Under the pieces are notes generated by a model that worked only from the letters and a program-made list of their open reading frames with translations, was not told the origin of the DNA and searched no databases. Source: Conus ventricosus (Eukaryota > Mollusca > Gastropoda > Neogastropoda > Conidae). Taken from it: a stretch of 64,000 nt of DNA. Every line of letters begins with the position of its first letter. Position 1 is the stretch's first letter. The stretch spans positions 133,929,386 to 133,993,385 of the forward strand of contig CM031595.1 of assembly GCA_018398815.1 (NCBI GenBank), read 5' to 3'. A program made the translations under genes and the position numbers. This document shows positions 34,871 through 44,387 of the stretch, in pieces.

Positions 34871-35479
34871 ATGGAGCAGTTAAACTTTATGACAAAAACC
34901 CCTCATTGTTCATTAATTTGTGGACAAACTGGTTGTGGAAAAACAATATTTATCCTCGACCTGTTACAAACAGTTTATCGTTATAATTTTGATCATATTG
35001 TGATTTTCTGCCCAACACTTAAATGGAACAAAGCATATCATGATAGGTTTATATGGACTGATGATAACATATTTTTAGTTGATCCCAGCAATAAACTGAG
35101 TGAATGTTTAGAACACTTTTATAGATTGTTTGAGGGAACGCAGACACTATTTATTATAGATGACTGTTCGGCAGAAAGAGACATAGTTAAAAAAAGAAAA
35201 ACTTTGTCAAAACTAGCCTTTAGTGGAAGACATGCTGGGATAAGTGTGTGGATTTTATGCCAGAAATATAACTCGGTTTTAAAAGACTTTAGAGAACAGT
35301 TAAAGACTGTAGTGTTATTTCACATGAAAGACAGAGACGCATTTAATGAATGTTTGCGCGAAAATGATGTTATTGAAAATAATCAAGAAAAACACAGGAT
35401 TAAGCAAAAACTAAAATCTGAAAAGTTTTGTAAATTAGTATTGAAAACGGACAACCCAACACAGTATGCATGTTTGTAG
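34871..35479 (+). CDS. FtsK/HerA-type (A32-like) genome-packaging ATPase
   Basis: An intact 202-residue ORF. It would hydrolyse ATP to drive viral DNA into the capsid. Walker A is GQTGCGKT (residues 18-25), Walker B is LFIIDD (93-98), and SGRHAGISVWILCQ (118-131) matches the sensor region of this family. The protein is slightly short compared with usual Polinton ATPases but has the whole core. The start MEQLNF at 34871 places Walker A close to the N-terminus, as is typical. It is the last gene before the right palindromic end. A diverged inverted copy of its 3' third lies at 18348-18635. It is the best-preserved gene of the element. Confidence 0.9.
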   Translation: MEQLNFMTKTPHCSLICGQTGCGKTIFILDLLQTVYRYNFDHIVIFCPTLKWNKAYHDRFIWTDDNIFLVDPSNKLSECLEHFYRLFEGTQTLFIIDDCSAERDIVKKRKTLSKLAFSGRHAGISVWILCQKYNSVLKDFREQLKTVVLFHMKDRDAFNECLRENDVIENNQEKHRIKQKLKSEKFCKLVLKTDNPTQYACL

Positions 35480-35516
35480 GGTCGTTATTTTTTTGGTTAT
35501 TAAAGTCATGCTTAGT

Positions 35517-35585
35517 AGAGAACTGTAATATGCCGCTTTTGGAGTCGCCCGCCCGAGACTGGCCAAGGCCGGTTGAGAGCGGGTG
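35517..35585. repeat. Right terminal palindrome of the viral element, partial
   Basis: Reverse-complement counterpart of 18279-18347. It runs AGAGAACTGTAATATGCCGC... to the centre GGCCAAGGCC (35561-35570), then about 15 nt into the other arm, and stops abruptly at GCGGGTG. Beyond that is the second capsid copy, so the outer arm is missing. Confidence 0.75.
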
Positions 35586-36583
35586 CCTCCCACCACCAAA
35601 CATTTTTCTTATTTCATCAAAATGCTGATAAGGTTTAAGCCCGCTAGCGTAGATTTGGTTAGGACTACCCTCAATTGTACATTGCACTTTCGTTATTTTA
35701 GGATTAAGAAACTTTTCAGTTTGTCTTTTAAATGGTTCTTCATCTTCGCACAGCAATAAAATACCTTTAAGCGATCTTGCTGCAGCACTAAAACTAAAAT
35801 TCCATATCGTGTCTGCCCTGCTTTTAGGATATGTTGTATGATGAATCACTCTTTCGTAATATATTGCTAATTTTGACTGATATTGTTGCTCAATCAGCCT
35901 TGCTAAATTAGGGTTGCTAACAACGTCAAACTCTAACGAGATGTCAGAAATGCTGTACTTTGCTTCGGTGTCTGATGATCTGATAACACGTTTGTATTCA
36001 TTAAAAGTTAGTTCATATGACAATCTGTCTTTTAATGCTCCTTGATAGTACGGCGCATGCGCACTTAACAACTCAAAATCCAAGGGGATGGAAAAGCGAT
36101 TTCCATACGCATAACTTACAGCTGAGCTACATACTTTTTGCCGTCTTTAGCATCTTCAGCGCCTATTCTGTGTTTTAGTGCTTCATTATTTTCGATTCCT
36201 TGAAAAGCAAGATCATTCCTTTCATTCCCGGTTAGCCATAGATCAGAATAGGTTAAAAATATGTCTGCATTGTGTAAAGAAAATATTTCTTGCCCCTCAA
36301 GTTTTATAGAAATTTTCTTAACAATTGCCCGCCCCAGATTCTGCACAACTGTCCTGTTTGTGTCTGTTGCTGCTTCGAGTTCTATTTTGAAAGTAAGTCG
36401 CGCAGAGCCTGGCACAACCACTTCATCTGCTCCTAGGTCTGGAAATTTGACAGTAAGAATTTGATCCGCATCAATAGTAGATGGATTATTTGGAACAATA
36501 ATATTCCGTTTATTTCCCTTCACGCCAAAGGGCTCTTTCAGTCTTCTATGGGGGTCAAGAATTGAACCATATACTTGTGACAT
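35586..36583 (-). pseudogene. Capsid-like gene, copy 2, 3'-truncated, uninterrupted by piggyBac
   Basis: Same product as 28461-30807, from the start at 36583 to the FGGGRH segment, about 332 codons. It is open except for a 5-bp insertion at about 36122-36126 that splits it in two frames. It shows the empty TTAA site at 35636-35639 and retains bases lost in copy 1. Confidence 0.62.
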
Positions 36584-36623
36584 TTTTTATAAAACAAAAA
36601 TAAAAAGTTAATTATTTAAAAAC

Positions 36624-37681
36624 ATGGCAGGCATTGAAGATGAAGATTATGATTTTAATCCTGGAGACGACATGAGTGATTCTCCTTGGGAGCAGCATCG
36701 CTCGGGGCTCTCATTGCATGATGAATTAGCAGAAATCGGGAGTACATTACCAACAAGTCGGTATAAATTAACAGAAAGTAAGGTCAGATCATTATACCAA
36801 AGTTTAGGACAAGAACTTCCCGAAACTATATACCCTGATGATTTTGAACTAAAAGATAACCATTTGTATGTGAAAAACGACCAAGGACAACTTGTTCAGC
36901 TTACAACTAAACGAGACCCATCAAAGTTTGTAAGCATGAATACAATTAGACAAAGGCTCAGTGTGAGCGATCGAAGTCGCCTTGGCATTGTTAAACCAAA
37001 ATTAAGGGGGAGGCAGTTGCTAAACTTCAAAACACACTGCAAGAACTCCCAACAGATACCCAAATACAAAACATGGAACTTCAAGATTTAAATCGACCAA
37101 CAGATGAAATAATAAATGCAATAGAAGCAGAAACCAGTCTTTCAGAAGAAACAGCATTAAAAACTATACGCGACCCCCCAATACCCACGCGAGAATTAGA
37201 GGCCCTTGATCGTGCTTTAAGAACCATCAGAGGCGAATTAACAAACAATTTAGCAAAACTAGGTGAACTAGATGAGCATATAAAAAGAGAAAAAGAAAAA
37301 CTCGTTGAGGCTGATGACGCCAACTTAGGGCCTGGTGTTAAAGAAAGAATAACCCAAAGACTAAAAGATCTTGAACAAGAAAGATTGGCAAGACTAGAAG
37401 TGTTGTCTACTAACCGAGAACAATTGCGAACTCAAGTGAGCAGAATAAGAGAAACTATCCAAAGAATTTTATATGAAAACACAACGCTAGCAGAACGAAT
37501 ACGAACACTGTTTAGAGAGCAAGGAGTCACATTAGCAAGCGTTATAACGGCCTTAGGATTTGCAATAAGTACACTGGTGATGGCTATTACAGGCGGCGGT
37601 GGTGCTGGGTCAGTGCCTCCACCACCATCGCCTCCATCGCCGCCTGATAAATCATGGGTAAAAAAACAGCTTGATCATCTT

Positions 37682-37682
<1 letters not shown>
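36624..37682 (+). pseudogene. Coiled-coil protein, copy 2, C-terminus replaced by (CA)n
   Basis: Same product as 30848-32044. It is open through the N-terminal and coiled-coil regions except for a frame change near 37010-37070, then reads into (CA)n before the C-terminal membrane segment. Confidence 0.6.

Positions 37683-37726
<44 letters not shown>
37683..37726. repeat. (CA)n microsatellite at the copy-2 breakpoint
   Basis: About 22 CA units that directly follow coding sequence of the viral element. Confidence 0.95.
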
Positions 37727-38396
37727 GCACCCTAATGGTACTTCCAACAATACACTTTAATTTGAATTTGCCGATAGAAATAGTAGTAGTGATTGGAAAT
37801 GAAGTATTATTTTAATTATAATAATTATTCACTTATTATTGTTATGCCTACTACCATTACTGTTATCAGTAGTATTATTTTGCTTGTAGTTTCCCTTTAA
37901 TTAGGCCTACATTGCTCTACATGCAACCATAGTACATATAAAATGCAGCAACAATGAAGAAATATGTATATATACAACGGTGTAAATACGGCCCCTTTAC
38001 AAATGCTAACTAACTTTTCATTCACAAAGATTTTTGCCAACGCCTGGCTGGCCTACTTCGGCCAAAGATAGTTCGCGCGCCAGTTCGCGCGCCCTCCACC
38101 TCCCCCGTCTTTGCTTCGGCTTACCAGGCCACGGCGCGCGCAGCACAGCCGGTCGCAAAGTTCTGTCAGAAAGTTTTAAACACGAACTTAATTATGGTAC
38201 TCACAGAGAAGACTGAAATGCCAGCTTTTGTCACACTCTCAAGTACTCACTGCGCCATTGCTTTCATACAGAAATTATAGTTAAAAAAACCTCTGTACAG
38301 TAAATATAACTTAAAGATGTTGCACCAGTCTCGAAGCGTCCAAACACACACAGCGTCTGGCCGTGCGGTGGCTGACTCGCTTCGGCCTCGCCAGAG
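37727..38396. other. No gene seen
   Basis: AT-rich to about 38030, then a GC-rich patch with repeated TTCGCGCGCC (38071-38090) and the related GGCGCGCGCAG (38133). No coding signal. Confidence 0.6.
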
Positions 38397-38820
38397 TCAA
38401 AAGGCAAAGCGTTGAGCACACTGAATGCAGTGGCTCTGAGTGTGGCGGCGCCGCCGTGGGATGAGTATGTTCACATGCCAACGGTGGAGACGGCCAACAG
38501 AATGGCCAACAGTGAAATTTGCTGTTCTCACACGTTTCTTCCCGTCGTTGTCCGCCATGCTGTCTTGTTGATTCTCATCTGCGGGAGTTACTTTCCATTG
38601 GTTCGTTTTGGTGACGTAAGCACAAACTGTGTACGATGACGGAGCCATGCTAAAAATAACCATCCTGACCGACAACTTAGTTAAGTCCGCGACAAAGACG
38701 GTATGTGCAACCGATTGACAAAAATGCGCAAAGGAAATCTTTACAAAGTTTGCTTTGGCTCTAAGCAAACTTTGCTTAAGTCAACTTTTAAGAATGTATA
38801 TGCAACCGCCCAACCAACAA
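38397..38820 (-). pseudogene. Possible Harbinger-type end with start of a Myb/MADF-like ORF
   Basis: The minus strand has an ATG near 38558 followed by DNDGKKRVRTANFT, which resembles the start of the Myb/SANT-like second protein of Harbinger elements. It breaks soon after. Upstream (38700-38820) are internally repetitive sequences with AAGCAAACTTTGCTTAAG and GCAACCG, matching the CGGTTGCAT...GCTTAAAG arrangement at 13433. Low certainty. Confidence 0.4.
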
Positions 38821-39065
38821 GGCAAATCCGATGTCTCTTGGCAACTGACTGTTCACATCGGACCACAGAAGGCGAAGAGAGGTACAGAAAGCAGCAGGCC
38901 ATGCCTAACACTACAAACGAGGAACATGAATTCTTACCAGGTGAAAAGAATGTGTCCTGAAGTTTTGTTGAGTACCTGCCAGGTGTATTCGCCGAAATGA
39001 GTTGGTTGACTTCTACCGCTTCTTTTATAGCTGCAATCCCTCTCCTACTCCCTCACTCCCCTTTA

Positions 39066-39089
39066 CCCCCCCCCCCCCCCCCCCCCCCC
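39066..39089. repeat. Poly(C) run
   Basis: About 24 C in a row. Confidence 0.9.
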
Positions 39090-39247
39090 TTCTCCTCTAC
39101 GTGTTCTTTGTTTTCGGAATTTGGGTCGAACAACGCCATATGTCTCAACCAGACGGAACGTGAGCTTTTTACTCTGCTCCCCACAGCTGCCTTCCACCAT
39201 CACCATCACCATCAGCACGCGTGTCTTATTTTTTCAGTCCGACAATA

Positions 39248-39259
39248 AACACACACACA

Positions 39260-39290
<31 letters not shown>

Positions 39291-39418
39291 GCGCGCACAC
39301 ACACACACATATACAGAGAGAGACAGACAGATAGACAGACAGACAGACAGTCAGAGAGAGAGAGAACGAACGAAACGAACAAAGAAATGAATGAATAAAT
39401 AAATAAATAAATAAATAA
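39248..39418. repeat. Composite microsatellite (CA)n(CG)n(CA)n(GACA)n(AAAT)n
   Basis: Successive tracts of different dinucleotide and tetranucleotide units. Only repeat translations are open. Confidence 0.95.
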
Positions 39419-39603
39419 AAAGGATAAAATGAAACATAAATGTAGGCCATGGTCCTATCTGATTGAGGTACAGTCTAGGAGTAACCATTGATACAAGTCA
39501 ATGTAATGTCGTTTGACAATAAGTAAATGACAGATAAACGTATGAAAAATGTACAGTGACTGTAACGTGTAAGTTCATTCAACTATTCAAAGTTGTGCAC
39601 CCC

Positions 39604-40150
39604 TTAAAGGCCCCTTAAAGTAGAAATACATGTGTATGTTCTGACGAACATTTTCGTTTTGATTTGCTTGAGCAAAGCAGCTCGAAATGAACAAGGGCCT
39701 TCACAAAATTTCCGAGGAATATCTTCACGCTGTGTATCCGTAAGTGCTGAACACAAAGTGAAAAATTCATTCATCTCCATTTGCCTTTTTACATACAGGA
39801 CACGGCATCTCGATGACTTTAGCTTTGCGTGCCGCTGCAGATACACATTGATGTCCGTAATTCCGAATCTGAATCTTGTCATATAGCTTTTAATATGCCT
39901 ATCAATTATCATGTAGAAGATGTTTTTTCAGAACTAATACAATTTTTTAAAGCTGTGTAGAAGACATATCGCTCACGATCACTGCTCTGAATGTTTTAGA
40001 GCTGGTTTGACATTGATTATCTATCGGCTTTTGACGTAACTGCTTCAGAAAAGTGTTTACATTTTCAACGCTCTGATTTATCCATATGAATCCAAATCTA
40101 TATACAACACAAAAAATCCCAAATACCAGAAATCCGTCACGTTTTACCAT
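39604..40150 (-). pseudogene. CR1-group LINE ORF2 C-terminal fragment, 5'-truncated
   Basis: Two minus-strand frames resemble the C-terminal end of the LINE at 43210-48683. GFIWINQSVENVN corresponds to GFVWDNQGVQNIS there, and MTRFRFGITDI with CRVLYVKRQ to LAKFRLGVSDI with CRLCGLAK. It is diverged from that element, so it comes from a related family or an old copy. No reverse transcriptase remains. Confidence 0.7.
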
Positions 40151-40559
40151 GTCAATCTAATCTTAATGGTATACTATGTGCTTTACGTGACAATCTTTCA
40201 TCATCAATTTGTAAAATATTTTAGTCAGTACACTGATAAACTGCACAGATGAATTGATGTAAATAGGATAACGGCTTGTTTCCCCATAAACACATTATTT
40301 CTTGTCTTTATGAACCTCCAAAGTTTCTAAAGAGTAACAGATGAACTTTTTCTACATGAATAGCAGATGTAGCTAAACCCCAACTCTCAGCACGATATTA
40401 TGCATCAGTAGAACATGGGCATTAAACAGTTTTAGAAACACTGTTAATGAATTGATAATTCAACACATATAATTTTTGCATGATTATAGGAAGGTATTTT
40501 TGCCCTGCTTGCTACATTATGGCAATAGACACACATTCCACAAAGACACATAGACACAC
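40151..40559. other. No gene seen
   Basis: AT-rich, without supported features. Confidence 0.6.
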
Positions 40560-40574
40560 GTAGACACACACACA

Positions 40575-40661
<87 letters not shown>

Positions 40662-40682
40662 CAGAGGGGGAGAGAGAGAGAG
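40560..40682. repeat. (CA)n then (GA)n microsatellite
   Basis: (CA)n at about 40560-40662 with two interruptions, then GGGGGAGAGAGAGAGA. Confidence 0.95.
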
Positions 40683-40760
40683 ATTATTCCACAACTTTCA
40701 TGTTATTTTTAAGTACGTAAGTGCGCGCTTTTCTGTTGTATTTTCGATATATTTTATTGG

Positions 40761-40840
40761 TTAAGCTAAGAGGTAGAGGTAATGTTGCTTGTTGCCCAAC
40801 CGACCACAAAGGGCCATATCAGGGCTGGATTAAGCTAAGA
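40761..40840 (-). mobile_element. 58-bp LINE 3' end with 11-bp target duplication
   Basis: TTAAGCTAAGA at 40761-40771 is repeated at 40830-40840. Between them (40772-40829) is only the terminal sequence of a Nimb-like LINE: GCCCTGATATGGCCC...GGTCGG..GGGC..AAGCAAC on the minus strand, as at 1731-1795. It ends in a TTACCTCTACC tail. A severely 5'-truncated insertion. Confidence 0.85.
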
Positions 40841-42605
40841 AGACAGTAACATCAGTACATAACAATAAGATGTAAAAATGTGTTCTACTTCAAAATCCTC
40901 TGCACGTACCTGTTCACCGTCAATCTAAATTCCCAGCTAAAGAAAGTTTTCTGTTACCAACGAAATGATTCATATCAATCAGAAAGATTTTTTTAAAAAC
41001 ACACAAAAGGTTTCTCCTTGTACAAAACCTAGTCTAGACCGAAACATGTTAAACAATAGTTGGAGCACAAGACTCAGCCTTAGCATACAGGTCATGGGCA
41101 ACTTTCTATAACTTTCTGCAATATTGGCGCCCCCTGTATATGATCGAATGCGTTTTCATAATCTATTGAGAAAGGGAACGATCGGTCATTTTGAAAAAGA
41201 AGTAATCAATGAATGCGTGTGGCGTAAAAATACATATCTGAAAAAAGCACTACGGAATCTACCTTATTATTATCATGTGTTTCGTTTCATTTCGAAACGT
41301 TTGATTAGTGGACATTAAATTTTGATGACCATGTCTATGATTTCCCAGAACAATATAGGAAGATAATTCCTCGATAAATACAAGGGTCTTTGTTACTGCC
41401 TTCTGTGGTACACTTATCAGGCACCTTTCTACTTGTCAATAATAAAGTTTATAAGATGTAAATATTCTTCGCATTTTTTGATGATGCCGATTTCAAGAAC
41501 TCTCAAAAGTTTATCTATATCACATGCCTGTTGTTGCTGTCCTTGTTGTTGTTGTTGTTGTTGTTGTTGTCGTTTTAAACTCAATATGGCGCTCTTCGCT
41601 TTATCTTCTGAAAAGAACTGTTTGAATAATATTCTCAGCATAATAATTATTCTCATCAGCATTTTCAATTGTGTCAGCAAGATCAGCGTTTACGGCAAGA
41701 TCTTCAAATGCCCTACAGACTCCCCACAAGGGCTCTTATGACAAGTTTTTTTCAAGTCTCTTTCCCCTGGTTTTGTATGCCAACGGACCTTGCAGCTGAC
41801 AGCATATGTGCAAAGCTTTTGGGGATTATTCGTAACACCATTTCGAGCATAGTGTTCGTAAATGGATGTTATTGTGTTAACCATATCAACAAAATTGCAT
41901 TCTTTATTATATGACAATTATAGACAAAACGCAATACTATCAATTTTGTCAATTTAAATATATCCATATCAGTAAACATCGTCCTTCTCTCATGTAAAGT
42001 CAGACCAGATTGCTAAAGAGACAAAACAGAAAAGGAATTCTCAAAAGTGGTCATGGCTTAGTGTACAATAAATCTCCATGGGAATAAATCAAATTAACGA
42101 TGAACAATGGAATCAGTTTAGTCCAGCAAATTTGAGTCTCAACCCCCCCCCCCCCCACCACCACCACAACCATCCTTCCCAAAGCATTCTTTGATCAGCA
42201 AAAGGATACCCCAAAGTTGTTTTTTTAAACTGTGATCTATTCTTCAAAACAGGGGAAAAAAAAACGAAATTTATCGCAAAGCTTGCTTTCAGTATCAATA
42301 ACAATGTCATAAAAAAAAATTTGTAAACAAAAAAATCAAGATTCAACTGCATAATTTTAAATCCATAAAAAGCAACGTAATCACCATGTTTCGCTTCACG
42401 TTCTATTTCATCATTCCTGACAGCATCGTCTACTCGCACAAACTGTCCCTTTAAAGAAATGATTGTAAATTAGCACTGCCACACTGTGCGAAATGCTGTT
42501 CAATTACAGGCATTATCTTATATATCCGTTTGTGCATGTACATAGTACATAAAGCTATTATTTCAAACATCCCACCAGAATATATGGATAGAAACTCAAA
42601 CCAAT

Positions 42606-42608
<3 letters not shown>
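40841..42608. other. No gene; (TTG)n and small tracts
   Basis: Holds (TTG)n at about 41536-41572 and a poly(C) run at about 42142-42156. A 64-codon plus frame at 41124 has no recognised motif. I support no gene here. Confidence 0.6.

Positions 42609-42661
<53 letters not shown>
42609..42661. repeat. (GA)n microsatellite
   Basis: About 26 uninterrupted GA units. Confidence 0.95.
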
Positions 42662-42663
<2 letters not shown>

Positions 42664-43171
42664 AAACAGCTACGGATGGCAGGCAATATGAAACGATAGG
42701 AGAGTAATATCTAGTCATATCATTAACGCACATTAACCGAGGAAAATTAAAACAAATTTAAAGAAAATCACAAATTATTTCCAAAAAACAATTTAGCTTT
42801 TCAAATATTCTACTATTTTTTATATCAAACAATGTGTGAAGTTTCAATGTGTGAAAATGAAACTTTTCTGAGTCATCTAATTATTTGAGAAAGTGGAGAT
42901 AACTTTTCCCAAGATCGGAAAACGTTGCAGCACTTTCAACAAGACTCAGTTCTCGGGGTTTTGGTCAGTTAGTTTGTTGTTTTGTTTATCCTGAGTGAAA
43001 TACATTGGCTGTTTATGGGATACATGTGCGATTTGTTTTCTATTTGGTGAATGTTAGGATGCAAGAGAGACGTGGGATGGGGAAGGGTGGCCTAGGGTGG
43101 AAAAGTGACTGGAGAAGGGCGGAGGAGATTCAAGCTCACATCTGTTAACTGCGGAACAAGCTGGCCCTACA
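42662..43171. other. No gene seen
   Basis: Unique AT-rich sequence. Confidence 0.6.
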
Positions 43172-43173
43172 CA

Positions 43174-43204
<31 letters not shown>

Positions 43205-43209
43205 TCTCC
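43172..43209. repeat. (CT)n tract at the LINE 5' boundary
   Basis: Interrupted (CT)n that ends where LINE sequence begins. A matching (CT)n tract starts directly at the LINE 3' end. Confidence 0.9.
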
Positions 43210-43383
43210 ATCACGTGGAAGTGGAGGTTGTGTTTCATGTGCTCTCCTCTCTCTCGTCGTTTTGCGTGATTAAAGGAAAAACTGTCACCTGTGGATTGTC
43301 AGCAACTTGTGTAGCCACCATGCCTCAGATTGCCCTCAAGTTTAGGCCAGTAGTGGAGTATTCGCTGCAGTATACCATCCTTC

Positions 43384-44322
43384 ATGTTGAAGCGAGCGAA
43401 ATTCAAAGCCGCCATGAGAGTGTCCATGTTAAAGTTGAGGACACGGACAGACAGTGTAACCCTTGGACTGTTACTCTCTTTACTTGTCTACGGAAATTTG
43501 TTACGGCGTTGCGGAGACGTGGAGCTGAACCCTGGGCCTGGCACGAAGGACAGCCTGCGCCAGTCCCGACTTGGCAGTGGAGGATCTACTCGACGAGACA
43601 GTGTCGGTGGTCAGGGATCTACCTCCGCGTCGTCAGTACTTCCTGACCCCTCTGTGAAGGATGTCATGGCTTCCCTGAACGAGGTGATGGGCTCATTGAA
43701 CGGACTGAACTGTAAGTTCGATCATATGTGTGGTGAAATGAAAGACATGAAAGATATGTGCAGTTCCTTACAGGGTGATGTTTCGAGTCTGATAAAAGAA
43801 ATTTCAGACCTCCAGCAAGAAAATTCAAGATTAAAGAGTGAAAATGAGAAACTGAGTGCAAAAGTGGAATCTTTGGATAAGAAAGTTGATGATTTGGAGG
43901 GTAGGTCAAAAAGAAATAACTTAATCATTCATGGTATTCCCCGGAACAAGAACGAGAGCTGGCAAGACTGTGAAGATGTGGTGAAGGACATGATAACTGA
44001 TGAACTGGAGTTAACTGATGATATTGTGTTTGACAGGCTCCATCGCCTTAACTCAAAGCCAGACTCTCCCATTGTTGCCCGTTGTACCTTTTTCAAAGAT
44101 AAGGACAAGATTTTGCGAACCAAACGGAAACTGAAGGGAAGTAGCATCTTCATTGGGGAAGACTTTTCTCTGAGAGTAAGGGAAATCCGGAAAAAGCTTT
44201 CCACTCATTTAAAGTCTGCAAGATCAAAGGACAGAAAGGCATATATGGTATATGACCACCTCGTCATTGATGGCAAAACATATGGGCTAGATGCAAGTGA
44301 TAATCTCGTTCACCTTGAATAA
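43384..44322 (+). CDS. LINE ORF1: 2A motif, coiled coil, L1-ORF1-like RNA-binding domain
   Basis: 312 residues, open. Residues 1-25 are basic and 26-38 hydrophobic. GDVELNPGP at 44-52 is the conserved 2A ribosome-skipping motif, with the expected break between Gly51 and Pro52. A Ser/Gly-rich linker follows, then a long coiled coil (about 100-175), then RSKRNNLIIHGIP with an RRM-like fold and a basic C-terminal domain (about 175-310), as in Transposase_22/L1 ORF1 proteins. It should trimerise and bind LINE RNA. An upstream ATG at 43320 (GCCACCATG, good context) is in another frame and overlaps, so scanning ribosomes may bypass or re-initiate. I chose 43384 because it gives the whole 2A region. 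Confidence 0.85.
   Translation: MLKRAKFKAAMRVSMLKLRTRTDSVTLGLLLSLLVYGNLLRRCGDVELNPGPGTKDSLRQSRLGSGGSTRRDSVGGQGSTSASSVLPDPSVKDVMASLNEVMGSLNGLNCKFDHMCGEMKDMKDMCSSLQGDVSSLIKEISDLQQENSRLKSENEKLSAKVESLDKKVDDLEGRSKRNNLIIHGIPRNKNESWQDCEDVVKDMITDELELTDDIVFDRLHRLNSKPDSPIVARCTFFKDKDKILRTKRKLKGSSIFIGEDFSLRVREIRKKLSTHLKSARSKDRKAYMVYDHLVIDGKTYGLDASDNLVHLE
43468..43539 (+). other. 2A-like ribosome-skipping peptide
   Basis: Codons 29-52 of ORF1: a Leu-rich stretch, then CGDVELNPGP at 43510-43539. All residues of the D-V/I-E-x-N-P-G-P consensus are present. Skipping would release a ~51-residue, basic/hydrophobic leader from the RNA-binding protein. 2A segments in some LINEs also act as signal sequences; the leucine-rich run would allow that. 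Confidence 0.9.
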
Positions 44323-44387
44323 TGGTGTGGCCCGCCCCAAACCGTGACAATGTCCCAGTCTCAAAATTTGACAGGTTTAAAATATAA

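Larger units (their letters stand above)
18249..35585. mobile_element. Polinton/Maverick/adintovirus-like endogenous element, about 17.3 kb
   Basis: The unit is defined by matching palindromic ends (18249-18347 and 35517-35585), in inverted orientation, with about 290 bp of further inverted similarity inside them. Between them lie a protein-primed family B DNA polymerase, a capsid-like protein, several membrane or virion-type proteins and an FtsK/HerA packaging ATPase. This gene set and the 15-20 kb size are known for Polintons and adintoviruses. The genes are tightly packed and without introns (18-41 bp gaps in several places). I find no retrovirus-like integrase and no adenain-type protease; they may lie unrecognised in the decayed 18.6-24.2 kb block. 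The element holds a piggyBac-like insertion at 28791-29867. Most genes have frameshifts; the ATPase and the 208-residue protein are open. Confidence 0.85.
35586..37682. repeat. Second partial copy of the viral capsid region
   Basis: Matches 28736-31916 without the piggyBac-like insertion. Over about 2.1 kb I count roughly six substitutions against about eleven indels. The copy begins in mid-capsid gene directly at the right palindrome and ends in a (CA)n tract within the Pro-rich hinge of the coiled-coil gene. It may be a rearranged fragment of another element copy or an assembly artefact. Confidence 0.9.

Noticed and set aside
18249..35585. Herpes-, adeno- or poxvirus-type element
   Set aside because: The polymerase has the protein-primed layout with the short ATPase of Polintons; no large-virus hallmark genes are present.
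43215..43646. 143-codon frame overlapping LINE ORF1
   Set aside because: It starts before the ORF1 frame and shows no motif; the 2A and coiled coil are in the other frame. The ATG at 43320 has good context, so a short upstream ORF remains possible.
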